The notes below the pieces were generated by a model. The model was not told the DNA's origin and ran no database searches. It was given only the letters and a program-made list of their open reading frames with translations. The translations under genes were made by a program, and so were the position numbers. From Cydia pomonella (Eukaryota; Arthropoda; Insecta; Lepidoptera; Tortricidae), in assembly GCF_033807575.1 (NCBI RefSeq), contig NC_084725.1:10761001-10825000 (forward strand): a DNA stretch of 64,000 nt, given 5' to 3'. How positions within the stretch are numbered: position 1 is the first letter of the stretch; every line of letters begins with the position of its first letter. Positions 1-10,245 of this stretch are shown here, piece after piece.

Positions 1-58
1 TAGTCAATTTGTGTAATAATGTCCTATAATATTTATTTTATTTATTTATTTATTATTA
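1..58 (+). repeat. 3' tail of a tRNA-derived SINE, cut by the window edge
   Basis: The window opens inside the conserved 3' end of a SINE family seen in full at 22242 and 28604: a TAGTCAATTTGTGTAATAATG-like stretch followed by a TTTATT-rich tail. The tRNA-like head would lie upstream of the window. Confidence 0.75.
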
Positions 59-255
59 CTGCCGACTGCATTGCTTCCTCAAATGTCAATATCGAGGTCG
101 CTGTCGGGATTTTTGAGATTTGCGGCAGCGGCGATGCAGTCGTGCTGCAATAGTGCCAACAGTAACGCTGGTGCACTTTAAATCCGAATGCAACCTTTAT
201 AGTTATTTCAAAAATCTTCCAATAGTTTATTTGTAATTTCTACGACGCACTGTTC

Positions 256-374
256 TACGTCTGAAAATACCGGTACGAAAGAGTGCCGAAAATATATATG
301 ACCTTATTGCCCATATATTAAGTTAGTGTATACATGTTTTTGGCACTTTATCCGTATCGATATTTTCAGACGTG
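256..374. repeat. Hairpin MITE-like element
   Basis: Two arms of about 35 bp face each other. The left begins near CTACGTCTGAAAATAC and continues into GAGTGCCGAAAA; the right reads back as ACGTCTGAAAATATCG then AAAGTGCCAAAA. The loop is AT-rich. The palindrome is seen directly; calling it a MITE is inference, and no target duplication is clear. Confidence 0.5.
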
Positions 375-1149
375 ACCGTACCATTTTACTTTGTTTAAAA
401 AGGTTGTATAAAAAACTGAATCTAGCTTTTTGAAAGCTGACTGGAAACTAAAATTGCGGTGGGTGCTGAATAAATGAAACTGTTATTTTTGTGTCAGCGT
501 TTTTCGGGTGTTTTTAATTGAAAACCCAGGTATAGCAACGTTTTTTTAGCAAAAAAAAAATGTTTGTTTGCTTCTATTCCTCGACCTAAATACACAGAAC
601 GACTGACATATCATATAGATAATATATTATGTAATACGAGATAGTTATAGCCGTGTTTGGTTCACCAATGTCCATGCAAATTAATAATATATGCGAATCC
701 TGACTTCTTAGTCAAGGAGTAAAGACGAGGGCGGACAAACTATATTTTGGCTAAAACAATTATTAGTAAAAAGCTGTAGCCACGTAATGGATATACACTT
801 TGACTCTGCATATCAATTTAAAAAATCTGTCCTCTCCTGTTTAGCAAAAATAATAGCATAAGTAAGTGATTAACTGTAATAGTTAATTTTCTGCATTATT
901 GTTGTAGACGGTATACGTCACTGTTATAGTATTTCCAGCATTATTATTCTAAAAGGTATTTGTGCAAGTAAACGTACCTAATTTACTGTACATTCATGCA
1001 TGTGGTGTTTACCTATAAGTAATTGTTACGCTTAGCGTTAATAGTCAAAATGTTTGTATTTATAACTTACCAAGTGTAAACAATTGTTGGTGAACCAATA
1101 AAAATTAAATAAATAAATAAATAAAATTAAGTATTAACTGAAATAAATG
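375..1149. other. AT-rich stretch, nothing recognised
   Basis: No open frame with protein-like composition, no SINE head and no long palindrome is visible. A short AAAT-type run lies at about 1100-1130. Confidence 0.5.
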
Positions 1150-1410
1150 TCATATAGGCCGCGTGGCGTTGGCAACTTGGTAGGCGCTCAAGAATAATCC
1201 GACCAACGGCCCTTGAGGAATTCTACCAAGGATGCGGGCGGCGTTTCCCCGTTGTATCGCAATACTGATAAGTTGTGCGAGGAAGCCGCCAGTTCTTCGG
1301 TCACCAATTACGTCAACCAGACGTTTCGCGATTTCTGCAAAAAACTTGTAGGACCCCATTGAACCTAGAGTTTCAACGCCAAATGTTACAAGATGGTACT
1401 CTCTTCTGAG
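1150..1410 (-). pseudogene. Retroelement polyprotein C-terminal remnant (VETLG family)
   Basis: The minus frame reads VTFGVETLG, then KFFAEIAKRLVDVIGDRR and LAQLISIAIQRGNAA. This is the C-terminal motif set of a non-LTR-type reverse transcriptase polyprotein that recurs at 8629, 21108, 53395 and 63051. Compared with those copies, the GPWGPSAHK stretch is partly lost (GSMGSYK). It is a 5'-truncated fossil with no RT or endonuclease domain. The element clade is uncertain. Confidence 0.6.
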
Positions 1411-2019
1411 AATTTTTTTTATGATGAGAAGATCAAAACTTTAACAAATTGCTTAATCATAATTTTCAAACCATCCCCGTCAATATACTCACTCCGTTCT
1501 CCAAATTGCATTAATGATTTGGTGACTAACTAATTGGGACGCATTTGTCGTTTCTAATTACAGTTCAGCCAAGTTATGGTTAACTTGATTTGCAGTTTAA
1601 TCAGATACAGGTGTTGTCAAATTAGAGTGACACGGGTGTTATATGATTAGGGTAATTGTATGGTTCATTTGTAGTTCAAGGGTTTATGCCCTTAAGGACT
1701 AAGTTCGGGTAGGATATTGAACACTTAGTAGGTATAGAGTTAGTTATAAGTCTATAGCTACCTTGCAAAAGCAAGGCGGTCCGTTTTCTGCGGATGTGTT
1801 GAAGCAGCATGTGAAGAGAGCTCATATAGAGCGAACAACATGGGAGACTCTAGCTGGTGACCGTCCAGAGTGGAGGGATTTTGTGCACACGCAGGTACGT
1901 GAATTCGAAGCCAGGCGACGTACAGAACCCGTATCACAGTGGCAGTCAATATGAAAGTCGTTAGGGACATCATACCATTGTCACTGAGACGCGGTACGAA
2001 ATGGTACTGAAATGCGATA
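1411..2019. other. Intergenic stretch, nothing recognised
   Basis: AT-rich sequence. A short open frame near 1763-1954 has no recognisable motif and I do not treat it as a gene. Confidence 0.4.
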
Positions 2020-2158
2020 CAGTATGGGGTTCTTCAGAGTGTGTACAAGTTTTTAAAGGGTCGGCAACGCGCATGTAAGGCATCCATAGGCTACGGTGAC
2101 TGCTTACCATCAGGCGAGCCGTATGCTTGTTTGCCGCCGACGTGGTATTAAAAAAAAT
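2020..2158 (+). repeat. Non-LTR retroelement 3' tail
   Basis: Contains AAAGGGTCGGCAACGCGCAT, a CATCCATAGGCTACGGTGAC stretch, GCTTACCATCAGGCGAGCC, then TTTGCCGCCGACGTGGTA and an A-rich end. The last 60 bp match the tails at 13300, 14106, 52280 and 57760. The upstream part matches 57760 best. Confidence 0.6.
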
Positions 2159-2269
2159 CCTGCGCCATAGAAGGCCCAGACGTACATACTTTCAAAATTA
2201 CATACTTTTATTATTGTGAATGGCTTGAAGGGCTTATGTTAAATATAACAAAAATAAGAAATAAAAATT

Positions 2270-2362
2270 GCGAGGTCCCTTTTTGCGCAGGTACCTTACT
2301 ATCATCATCATATCAGCCGATTTGTGTAAAACTATCCCATTATATTTATTTAAACTAATTCT
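2270..2362 (+). repeat. Degraded SINE 3' tail
   Basis: CAGCCGATTTGTGTAAAACTATCCCATTATATTTATTTA resembles the 3' end of the SINE families at 18025 and 51612. The head is absent. Confidence 0.35.
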
Positions 2363-2611
2363 AGTCACATGAGGATAGATGTCGCTAGCTATTAACGCAT
2401 TAACCATATTTCCGGGTATCGCAAAAGCGTCAGTAATCGAATGCACTCGGCCTATACTCCGATGACCTAGATTCAAATGATTGCACTAATCATAGGGCTC
2501 ATGCATGATGTAGCTTGTATAGGCGTGTCAGCGATTACTGACATTAGGAAATTACACAGAAATAACAGCTAGTAAAAAATGTTTACATACAACTTTTTAT
2601 CGTTCTATTTT

Positions 2612-2930
2612 CTTTATACACCGTGGGCCAATTTAACCCGATAGATTTTAACCACGCAACCACTGAGGTCATAAGAAGCAAAAAATGTTACATGAGTTTT
2701 GACCAAATTGGCAAAAAAAATTCTTGCCGAGAAAATATTTTTTTTTTTTGCGTTTTCTACACACGACATGGTATTTTGTTTACACCTTGGTGAAATAAGT
2801 AGTTTTTTTTATTACAATTTTTTCCAAAATTTGTCATTATCTCTAAAACAAGATCGGTTACAGGAAACTTTGTATGACATTTTAGTCTCTCACTTCGTCA
2901 CGTCACTCTATAATTTTTTTTAGCAACGAA
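2612..2930. repeat. Diverged dispersed repeat, related to 24839-25260
   Basis: GATTTTAACCACGCA, then CTGAGGTCATAAGAAG, AAAAATGTTA and later GACATTTTAGT appear in the same order as GATTTTAACCACGCATTTCTGAGG...AAAAATGTTAT...GGACATTTTAGT at 24880-25200. Both copies are AT-rich and much diverged. The element type is unknown. Confidence 0.45.
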
Positions 2931-3029
2931 AACATCAGTAATTTTAAAACAACGGCCTCCTAGCGTAAAACAGAACTTTTGCTGAAACAGGTCTTTGTGC
3001 CCGATTTAGAGGGCATCCGCCTTACCGCC

Positions 3030-3408
3030 TTTTGAACGCCAAGAACACCCAAAGGCGTCGTTACTATATAGTCATGCCCACAGCGCCAAGGACACCTATA
3101 GGTGTTATGACAAGTAAATTAAAGTAAACTTAATACACCCATAATTGGTCACAGGTGCATTAAATTTACTGTCTGTTAGCTTTGTGCACCTCAGGTGAAC
3201 AAAGGGGAATCAAATATACTTAAAGTTTACTTAATACCCCCAAGAAAATCATAGGTGAACTAAGTGTATTTTTAGTTTACTTAATTGACCCGGGTGATCT
3301 GAGCTGGGTGAACAGAGTCAACTACAGGCTTTTGAACGCCAAGAACACCTAAAGGCGTCGTTACTATATAGTCATGCCCACAGCGCCAAAGACACCTAGG
3401 TGTTATGG
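3030..3408. repeat. Direct repeat of about 80 bp at a 300-bp spacing, with related spacer motifs
   Basis: An 80-bp block starting TTTGAACGCCAAGAACACC and including GCGTCGTTACTATATAGTCATG recurs exactly 300 bp later (3031 and 3331). Three or four substitutions and a 2-3 bp deletion separate the copies. The spacer itself contains repeated motifs of the type AGTTTACTTAAT and CATAGGTGAACTAA, suggesting older ~100-bp units. No coding sequence is visible. Confidence 0.6.
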
Positions 3409-4584
3409 CGGCCGCTGTCAAAGCAACCTTCAAACTTTCGAGTAAGGTTTATATTAGCTCGCTTGCGCCCGGGAGCTCGGCGTTTGAGTGATGTTCGTGT
3501 TTATGACATAAAGCGTTCGAAGGGTTAAGCAAGCTGATGCAGGGATCGGAAACCGGTATTTTTTGTATGGGAACGAAAACGGTATTTTTTCGTTCTTTGT
3601 TAATTACTTCATTTCTAATTAGGCAATCTAATAATACGAAGTCGTTTTCTGAAAACACAACTGAGTCCTACATTTAGAGTAATAAATAAACCGAAATATA
3701 TGGTTATTTCGATGTTTTTGCAAAAAACCGGTTCCGATCCCTGAGCTGATGGCCTTATAACCATCCCGGATCGTCTCCATCTATTGTCAAAATAATATTG
3801 GAGGATATAAACATAATCTGCGAACAGTTTCTTTTAATGATTGTTGATTCAATTCGCTAATGATATGAAACTACGGCAAATCTACATATCTGTTAGTTGT
3901 CAAGTATTGAAAAAAAAAATTGTTTTGATATCCTAACATAGATACATAATTACATAGGGAAACAGTGTTATCACTATTCCACTCTAAAATTGTTCCACTG
4001 CAATACTCCCAATTTAAAAAAATCGAATATCCTCAGAATCCTTTTACAAATTGACCACTTTCGCAGCGTAAAAACGACCAATGTGATAAAAAAACGGGCG
4101 ACATTTTAAAGGCAATTTCAACCGGTTGAATCAGTTGAAAGAGAGAGAGTAGAGTAGAGTAGTAGAGTTGAGAGAGTTTGAAAGAGATTCGGAATGGATG
4201 ACACTTGGCAGTAGATGTCTTTTAACTCTTGAGTAGTTTTTAAACTGGGGATTTTTAAAATGTCTATCATACGTTTTAAGATTCTGAATGTTTCTTTAAA
4301 AAAATCCACTTTCGTAAATTTTGTGTTTTTTTCGTCTCAGAATCACGATCTCTTTCGATCACAATGAGATAAAAAAATTACCCAGGTTTTTTTCTATTGT
4401 GTTGCCATTTCCCCATATACTTTGTATGGCGGTAACAAAAGAAAGTTTGAAAAATGTATGTACATTTTGAGACACTTTTTCTCCTATAAGCATATATAAA
4501 GGGCTCGCGATCCCGACTAGAAATAACACAAAGTGGCAAAAAAGGTCAGATAAAAAAGTGTAAAAAAAGAAACGCTCTTCTAAT
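3409..4584. other. Intergenic stretch, nothing recognised
   Basis: AT-rich. It has a short GAGAGAGTAGAGTAGAG purine run near 4140-4180 and no gene-like open frame. Confidence 0.4.
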
Positions 4585-4725
4585 GGTGCTCACACATTGG
4601 TTGTTTAAAAATGTTATATAAAATTGTGTGACAGGGACGATATGATAATATTAATAGTGTTTTATTATGTTGTCCCTGTCACACAACGTTATATAACATC
4701 TTATAACAGCCAACGTGGGAGCACC
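4585..4725. repeat. Palindromic MITE-like element
   Basis: Arms of about 65 bp: GGTGCTCACAC...ATGTTATATAAAATTGTGTGACAGGGAC on the left, mirrored by GTCCCTGTCACACAACGTTATATAACAT...GTGGGAGCACC on the right. A partial match (GTGTGACAGGGACAATAT) occurs alone at 39452. Confidence 0.6.
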
Positions 4726-5092
4726 GTAACGACACAATTTTACATGTTCGGTGTCTTAGAATAAACAAAGTGAAATTCATAATACGAAAATATATATATC
4801 AGTGTGTTTGTCTAGACAGACAAATGGTAACTCTTTGCTTACATATTTATATATTTTAGAGTACTCTGAAGGTTGGAAACCTTCACAGTCTCATGATAGA
4901 TAACTGGCAACGATTATTTGAATTCAGAACTATCGCCCTGCTGAAGGAATAAAGGTCTGCAGGCGATTTCATTCTTCACAGTATGTACATACAGTATGTA
5001 TAAACCCATCATAGCGTTTAGCAACTCCCAAAACCATGAAATAAAACTTGGCTGACGTACATTTTGGCTGATCTGGCGTTTAAATTTTCTTT

Positions 5093-5442
5093 TTTTTATA
5101 CTACGTTGGTGGCAAACACGCATACGGCCCGCCTGATGGTAAGCAGTCTCCGCAGCCTATGTACGCCTGCAACTCCAGAGAAGTTGCGCGTTGCCGACCC
5201 TAACCCCGCCCCCCCTCGTTGAACTCTGGCAACTTTACTCACCGGCAGGAACACAACACTTATGAGTAGGGTCTAGTGTTATTTGGCTGCTGTTTTCTGT
5301 AAAGTGGAGGTACTTCCCCGGTTGGGCTCTGCTCTAGATCTGTAATGACATCCACTGGCTGAGCCCTACCACACAAAGCGAGATGACATTCACAATGCCC
5401 ATACTTCTCTTTTGGACGTAGTTTAAGGACGTACCCGGGTCC
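5093..5442 (-). repeat. Short non-autonomous retroposon (~350 bp)
   Basis: In the minus orientation it runs from CCCGGGTACGTCCTTAAACTA, through CACTAGACCCTACTCATA, to the tail GCTTACCATCAGGCGGGCC and TACTACG-poly(A). It matches 14106-14466 and 52280-52600 over the whole length with the same 5' limit. No long open frame. It shares only its tail with other LINE ends here. Confidence 0.65.
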
Positions 5443-6199
5443 GGGTTTCTATGGGAGAGTCAATTGATTTTTTGTGATTTCGGGGTTGGCCTCATAATAA
5501 AGGTTGCTCAGTATAACCTAAATATTAACGGGTTTGAGTAAATAGTTTTAGTGTCGATAGCTACACGCGATATATGATAAATGATAAATCATTCATAAGT
5601 TCATTTGGTCATGACCTAATCGTATCAAAACATCGAATTTAAAACTTTTTAAAAGTAACTTACCTAACTATATTTTAGAGGCGGGATGTCTCACTATTTT
5701 ATAAGTAGACGGTACTCATTTGAAGACCAATCTTGGTAACTTGCTACTTACAAAAAGTTTTAAATGTCTGACTCAGCATGGAATACTTAAGATATCTTAT
5801 TACGGTAGATATGTCACTCTCGTAAAATAACATAATTTTTCGTTCCTCATTCGATAGAAATTTTTATACGTTTTGCAGTGATGTTTTCATTGATTCGAAC
5901 TTAACGTAAATTTATAAGTTGTAAATGTTGAATTATATATTCTGTCAATATGTAATAAAAAAAGCTTTTGTAAGCATAATTAAATATGGTAAAAATGTAA
6001 TATGTAAGAAATTAAAATTAGATTTAAAGGTATCTTAGCAAACATATTTAATATTTTTTTTTATTAAATTATGTATGTATATGTTAAGTATTTTATTGTT
6101 TCTATATTGAAATGAAATAAATAGGTTTTTAATAAAATTAACATGATTGTGGCATAAAGCAAAATATAACTTATAGACATGTAGTGAACAATTCTTTAC
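5443..6199. other. AT-rich stretch, nothing recognised
   Basis: No palindrome, SINE head or protein-like frame was found. Composition is strongly AT-rich. Confidence 0.4.
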
Positions 6200-6425
6200 C
6201 ATCGTATTTTCAGGGAAACACTTGAAAGTGTTATGTTATTTCAGTCAGTCTCCGTATGAAAAGTACTGAGGTTGACTGAAGTAGCATGATAAATATTGAA
6301 CTTTTCCCAGAAAATACGATTGCAATAGTAGATTGTTAACCAAGGGATGAAAGGCACTCATTCCTGCCGAGGTAGTTAACTCCGAGGATGAAATGATGCC
6401 TTTCACTCGAGTTCAACACTCTACT
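6200..6425. repeat. Two abutting hairpin elements
   Basis: The first (about 6200-6326) has arms ATCGTATTTTCAGGGAAA and TTTTCCCAGAAAATACGAT. The second (about 6328-6425) starts TAGATTGTTAACCAAGGGATG and ends CTCGAGTTCAACACTCTA, with GAAAGGCA / TGCCTTTC inside. The second arm recurs singly at 49691 (AAATTGTTAACCAAGGGATG). Confidence 0.5.
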
Positions 6426-6481
6426 TTTACTAAAATAACACATCACTAGGTATAATTATCTATAGTATTTCTTTATAGTAT

Positions 6482-6716
6482 TTTTTTATACACTACGTCG
6501 GTGGCAAACAAGCATACGGCCTGCCTGATGGTAAGCAGTCTCCGCAGCCTATGTACGCCTGCAACTCGCAACTACATGCGCGTTGCCGACCCTACCATCC
6601 CCCCCCCCCCCCCGCTCGTTGAGCTCTGGCAACCTTACTCACCCGCAGGAACACAACACTATGAGTATGGTCTAGTGTTATTTGGCCACGGTTTTCTGTA
6701 AGGTGGAGGTACAGGA
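6482..6716 (-). repeat. Retroposon of the 350-bp family, 5' truncated
   Basis: Minus-strand copy related to 5093-5442, retaining the tail and the ACACTAGACC segment but ending near the GGTGGAGGTAC position. A run of about 15 C occurs at 6599-6613, probably by slippage. Confidence 0.6.
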
Positions 6717-6764
6717 GGTACACGGGAGCAATTTATTTATGTAAATAACTATTGAATTATTATA

Positions 6765-6959
6765 CAGTACCCCTAGTGTAAATTTTATCGACATCATAAC
6801 GTGACGAACGCGTTTGCGTTAAGTCTCATTTTGTATAGGATTTTGAGTTTCCAAAACGTCCCGCTTGGCGCGCTCTTTCTAAATCCAATACAAAATGAGA
6901 CTAAACGCAAACGCGTACGTCACGTTTCAAAATCGAATTTATTTACACTAGGGGTGCTG
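6765..6959 (+). mobile_element. 195-bp hairpin MITE, copy 1
   Basis: Ends are CAGTACCCCTAGTGTAAA and its reverse complement (GGGGTGCTG here). Nearly the whole element is self-complementary: ACGCGTTTGCGTTAAGTCTC against GAGACTAAACGCAAACGCGT, with AAAACGTCCCGCTTGGCGCG near the centre. Copies lie at 7360 (opposite orientation), 14712 and 61488. It encodes no transposase. The superfamily is unclear because no target duplication is evident. Confidence 0.8.
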
Positions 6960-7359
6960 ATCAAATTTAATACTAAGAATTTCCCATAAATGGTACTTAT
7001 GTAATCTGCGCTCAGACACTAAAGGGATTCCGAGACATGGCACATTTTACCCTATTTTATTGTAAATGAAATTCCTAGAATACTCTTATTTGCGAGATTA
7101 CCGAAAGCTTGTTACGGAATTTCATCTCTTTTTCAAGTTTTTTCGAGAGAGATAATATTTATTTTGCAGTTTCGTTGACAGTCAGTCGTAGAAAAAGCAG
7201 TAATGAGTATCTCTGGGGATAATATTTGAAGAAAACTAACAACTTCGTTATGGTCTCTGTGAAAATAACTTTTAAAGGTGCTAACATTTTTAGTAAGGTT
7301 TGTGAAAGCAAGATTTGTACTTAAAAGTATTTATTTGTGTGAAGGTAGGTACTAAAGAA
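6960..7359. other. Spacer between inverted MITE copies
   Basis: AT-rich, nothing recognised. It separates two oppositely oriented copies of the same 195-bp MITE. Confidence 0.4.
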
Positions 7360-7555
7360 CAGTACCCCTAGTGTAAATAAATTCGATCTCCAAACGTGAC
7401 GTACGCGTTTGCGTTTAGTCTCATTTTGTATTGGATTTCGAAAGAGGATTTCCAAGCGGGACGTTTTGGAACCTCAAAATCCTATACAAAATGAGACTTA
7501 ACGCAAACGCGTTCGTCACGTTATGATGTCGATCAAAGTTACACTAGGGGTACAG
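7360..7555 (-). mobile_element. 195-bp hairpin MITE, copy 2 (inverted)
   Basis: Same family as 6765-6959 but reversed: the TTCGAT...ACGTGACGTACGCG arm comes first. Ends are CAGTACCCCTAGTG and CACTAGGGGTACAG. The centre differs (AAGAGGATTTCCAAGCGGG replaces the GCGCGC part), so it is somewhat diverged. Confidence 0.8.
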
Positions 7556-7817
7556 GTGAGGGAAATAATTTAGGAATCCTAAAGTAGAGAGACTTGATTC
7601 AAAAGCAGGTTGATTGAGTGTTAAATTGCCAATCGAAATGTTATTTTAATATCTGCGGGACTTGTCAGTAGAAATCTCCTTTCACATGCAAACGTAGTCC
7701 TCATTTCCCTCTTTGGATATTAAAATTATTAAAAATATCATGACACAATTTGTTTTATATACATATCAATCACACACTACGTATCAGTACACAGTACGTT
7801 TGATTTTTTCGCTTCTA

Positions 7818-8547
7818 CGAGGGCTAATCCGAAAGTTGTTAGTTGCTCCGGCTCTACGCATGCGATTAAAATTTTATTTATACTATTGTGAGGGATTTTT
7901 CAGTGCTTATTACAGTGGTGTAAATACATTTTTAGAAAACGCTTATTTTTGTTTTTATTTTATTTTTAATTCGACGCGTCGAAGCCTAACCATCAGTCAT
8001 GAAAATCAGTAATTGAGACTCCATATGTGCTGTCATTTTATAGACAGTTTTTGTAAAAAAAAAAAAAACAAGTTTTTTAGGTGCTACTAATGATGAATCT
8101 CGGCCGTTCTTTTACGTATAAATCGTTTTGATTGAGTAAATATTAATATGATTTAATAGGTGTCAACAATGAGTCCTTTCATTAAAAGTAAAAATTTCAG
8201 ATATTTAAAAAAATACATATATGCATATAAGATTATTTATAGATTTATACATTGGAAATAGCAGAAGGAAGATAATAATTAGACCCGGGTAAATTTAAGT
8301 TCGATTTTCAAATATTTCAATACGAAATTAATTTAATTGATTCCAAAATTGCCGTTTTTTCTAAGCAAACCGTAACCCCAAACAAAACAGCTTTCAGTTA
8401 AAAATATATAATAAAAAAACTATTTGCATTAATTTAAAAAAAGTTATGGCCATAAGTAGCATTGAAATATCCCTCACAATAGTATAAATAATTTTTTTAT
8501 CGCATGAGTAGAGTCGGAGCAACTAACAACTTTCGGATCAGCCCTCG
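7818..8547. mobile_element. Mariner-like non-autonomous element, 730 bp with 88-bp inverted ends
   Basis: Flanked on both sides by TA (7816-7817 and 8548-8549), the target duplication of Tc1/mariner elements. The termini start CGAGGGCTAATCCGAAAGTT and end AACTTTCGGATCAGCCCTCG. The inverted repeats run about 88 bp, to GTGAGGGAT-TTTCA, with roughly 8-10 mismatches. Internal sequence is AT-rich with no transposase and no DDD/E-like frame; the open frame over the left end has no recognisable domain. Mariner affiliation is inferred from the TA and terminal structure. Confidence 0.75.
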
Positions 8548-8628
8548 TAATGTTTAACATAATCATAAAATCTTAAAAATTCAAACGTCCCCTATGTTAA
8601 CTATGGCTAATATACATCTAAAAATGTA

Positions 8629-8844
8629 AACATATTTTCCATATTTGGCGTTGAAACTCTAGGTCCATGGGGTCCCAGCGCGCACAAGTTTTTTGGAGAA
8701 ATCGCGAAACGTCTGGTTGACGTAACTGGTGACCGAAGACCTGGCGGCTTCCTCGCACAACGTATCAGTATTGCGATACAACGAGGAAATGCCGCCAGCA
8801 TCCTTGGTACAATGCCTCAAGGACCTATTTTAGAGATAAGCTAG
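8629..8844 (+). pseudogene. Retroelement polyprotein C-terminus (VETLGPWG family), frame intact
   Basis: An uninterrupted plus frame reads FGVETLGPWGPSAHKFF, then GEIAKRLVDVTGDRRPGG, FLAQRISIAIQRGNAASIL and GTMPQGPILEIS before a TAG at 8842. It is the best-preserved short copy of the family. The homologous region starts about 25 bp before VETLG, so it is severely 5' truncated. An AT-rich 3' untranslated tail with TATTGTTATTGTCAATAATA follows. No start codon; it is not a host gene. Confidence 0.7.
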
Positions 8845-9096
8845 TTATAGTAATCATCTGTATATATCCATTATGTATATTGTTATTGTCAATAATAATA
8901 TTTTCCATAATGTTAATATCCAGAGAGGAAAATGGGGACTACGGTTGTATGGAGAAGCGGCCGTTCTCTTTCCTCTTAATGTTTATCGTATGTAGAAAAC
9001 GCCTATCGAAATTGAATATAATGATGATGAAATAATGTGTAGAAATACCACGTGACTTTCGGTATATTTTTATTTCTCGATTGTGTATGTCGTGGG

Positions 9097-9218
9097 TCGT
9101 GGCCAGATCATTTTAGAATTGATCACTTCATAATATGATTAGATTAGGTTTGACTATTTCATGGTGTGGCCAACTGATCATTTCATGAAATGATCAAGTT
9201 TAATATCTGGCCACGCGA
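9097..9218. repeat. Hairpin MITE-like element (GTGGCCAGAT ends)
   Basis: Ends TCGTGGCCAGATCATTT and AATATCTGGCCACGCGA mirror each other. Internal TTGATCACTTCATAATATGATTA and CTGATCATTTCATGAAATGATCA are themselves palindromic. Related motifs (GTGGCCAGATATTA, TTGGCCACACCATGAAAAAGTC, ATTTCATGAAAAGATCA) are spread over 56597-56995. Confidence 0.5.
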
Positions 9219-9641
9219 CATCGACAAACAATGAGGGCTGTTGCGTTTAATTTTGCCGCTGGAGGCTAGTGTAGTGTAGTCTTTCGAAATGCCTTTTTAA
9301 CGTGAATTTTCACTCCTTACTCATAATTGTAGTAAATCTTTCAATACATTCTAATATACTCAAAGGTTTTTTCAAACTGATTAATTTTGCATACCTGCGG
9401 TAGCAGCATGGTTCCATTTTTATCACTTGTCACTATCCCCGTCACTTTCGTGCTTACATACTTGTTAGAATGTGACAGGCACGGTGACAAATGATAAAGA
9501 GCCAACCATCTTAGCCCTACTGTATGTATAAACTTTTTCCATCTTTGATTAATGATGGTAAACATTAGATATAGTTCAATATTAAATGTTAGCAAAATTA
9601 ATCAGGTTCAGGACGCATTTTTTTATTTATATTTTATTTTT
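9219..9641. other. Intergenic stretch, nothing firm
   Basis: Contains GACAGGCACGGTGACAAATGATAAAG and AGCCAACCATCTTAGCCCTA, which look like repeat fragments but have no second copy in the window. Confidence 0.35.
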
Positions 9642-10245
9642 GTAAGGAGAGTGAATGCTGGAAATCGTGTGAATAAGGCACTCAACGCTTTTATGAGCAG
9701 CCAGAAGGTGTCGCAAAAATCACGGTTGGCTATGCATAGAGGGGTGTTGGTGCCTACACTTATGTATGGTAGCGAAAGTTGGGTATGGCAGAAGAAACAT
9801 CAGAGTCAAGTGAATGCAGTGGAAATGAGAGCGTTGAGAAGTGTGTGTGGTGTAAAATTACAAGATAGAATTAGGAACAGTGTGATAAGGGAAAAGTGTG
9901 GACTGAACGAAGATGTAGTGACAAAAAGTGAGAAAGGTATGTTGAAATGGTTTGGACACGTGGAAAGAATGAGTGAAAGAAGGTTAACAAAGAGAGTGTA
10001 TAAGGGAGAAGTAGAAGAGGGAGCTGGAAGGGGTAGACCTCGGCGGACTTTCACTGATCAAATCGGGGAAATCCTGAAGAAAGGCCAGGTCAAGAGCACC
10101 CTAAACCGACGAGTGTGTATGAGGAATGTCATGAAAGTGAAGGTAACGAAAGAGGTATGTCAGGATCGTAGCAAGTGGAAATCCGTGGTCTCTGCGTAAC
10201 CCTCCGGGAAATAGGCGTGATTATATGTATGTATGTATTTTTTAT
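9642..10245 (+). pseudogene. Non-LTR retrotransposon C-terminal fragment, 186 codons
   Basis: From 9642 to the TAA at 10197 the frame is open and reads like the C-terminus of an RTE-like LINE polyprotein: AGNRVNKALNAFMSSQKV, VLVPTLMYGSESWVWQKK, VEMRALRSVCGVKLQDRIRN, MLKWFGHVERM, GRGRPRRTFTDQIGEILKKG and DRSKWKSVVSA. Known family members carry these blocks after the reverse transcriptase; the RT core and endonuclease are missing. The 3' tail CCCTCCGGGAAATAGGCGTG plus TGTATGTATG follows. The long undisturbed frame argues for fairly recent insertion. RTE-like is my best guess for the clade. Confidence 0.75.

Noticed and set aside
6801..6989. Similar ~60-aa frames at 6801 and 61524, suggesting a conserved peptide
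   Set aside because: Both are read through copies of the same palindromic 195-bp MITE. The similarity is that of the repeat, and copies 2 and 3 do not keep the frame.
7713..8012. A 99-codon open frame
   Set aside because: It starts outside and runs into the terminal repeat of the mariner-like element. No domain or conserved motif, and composition follows the AT-rich DNA.
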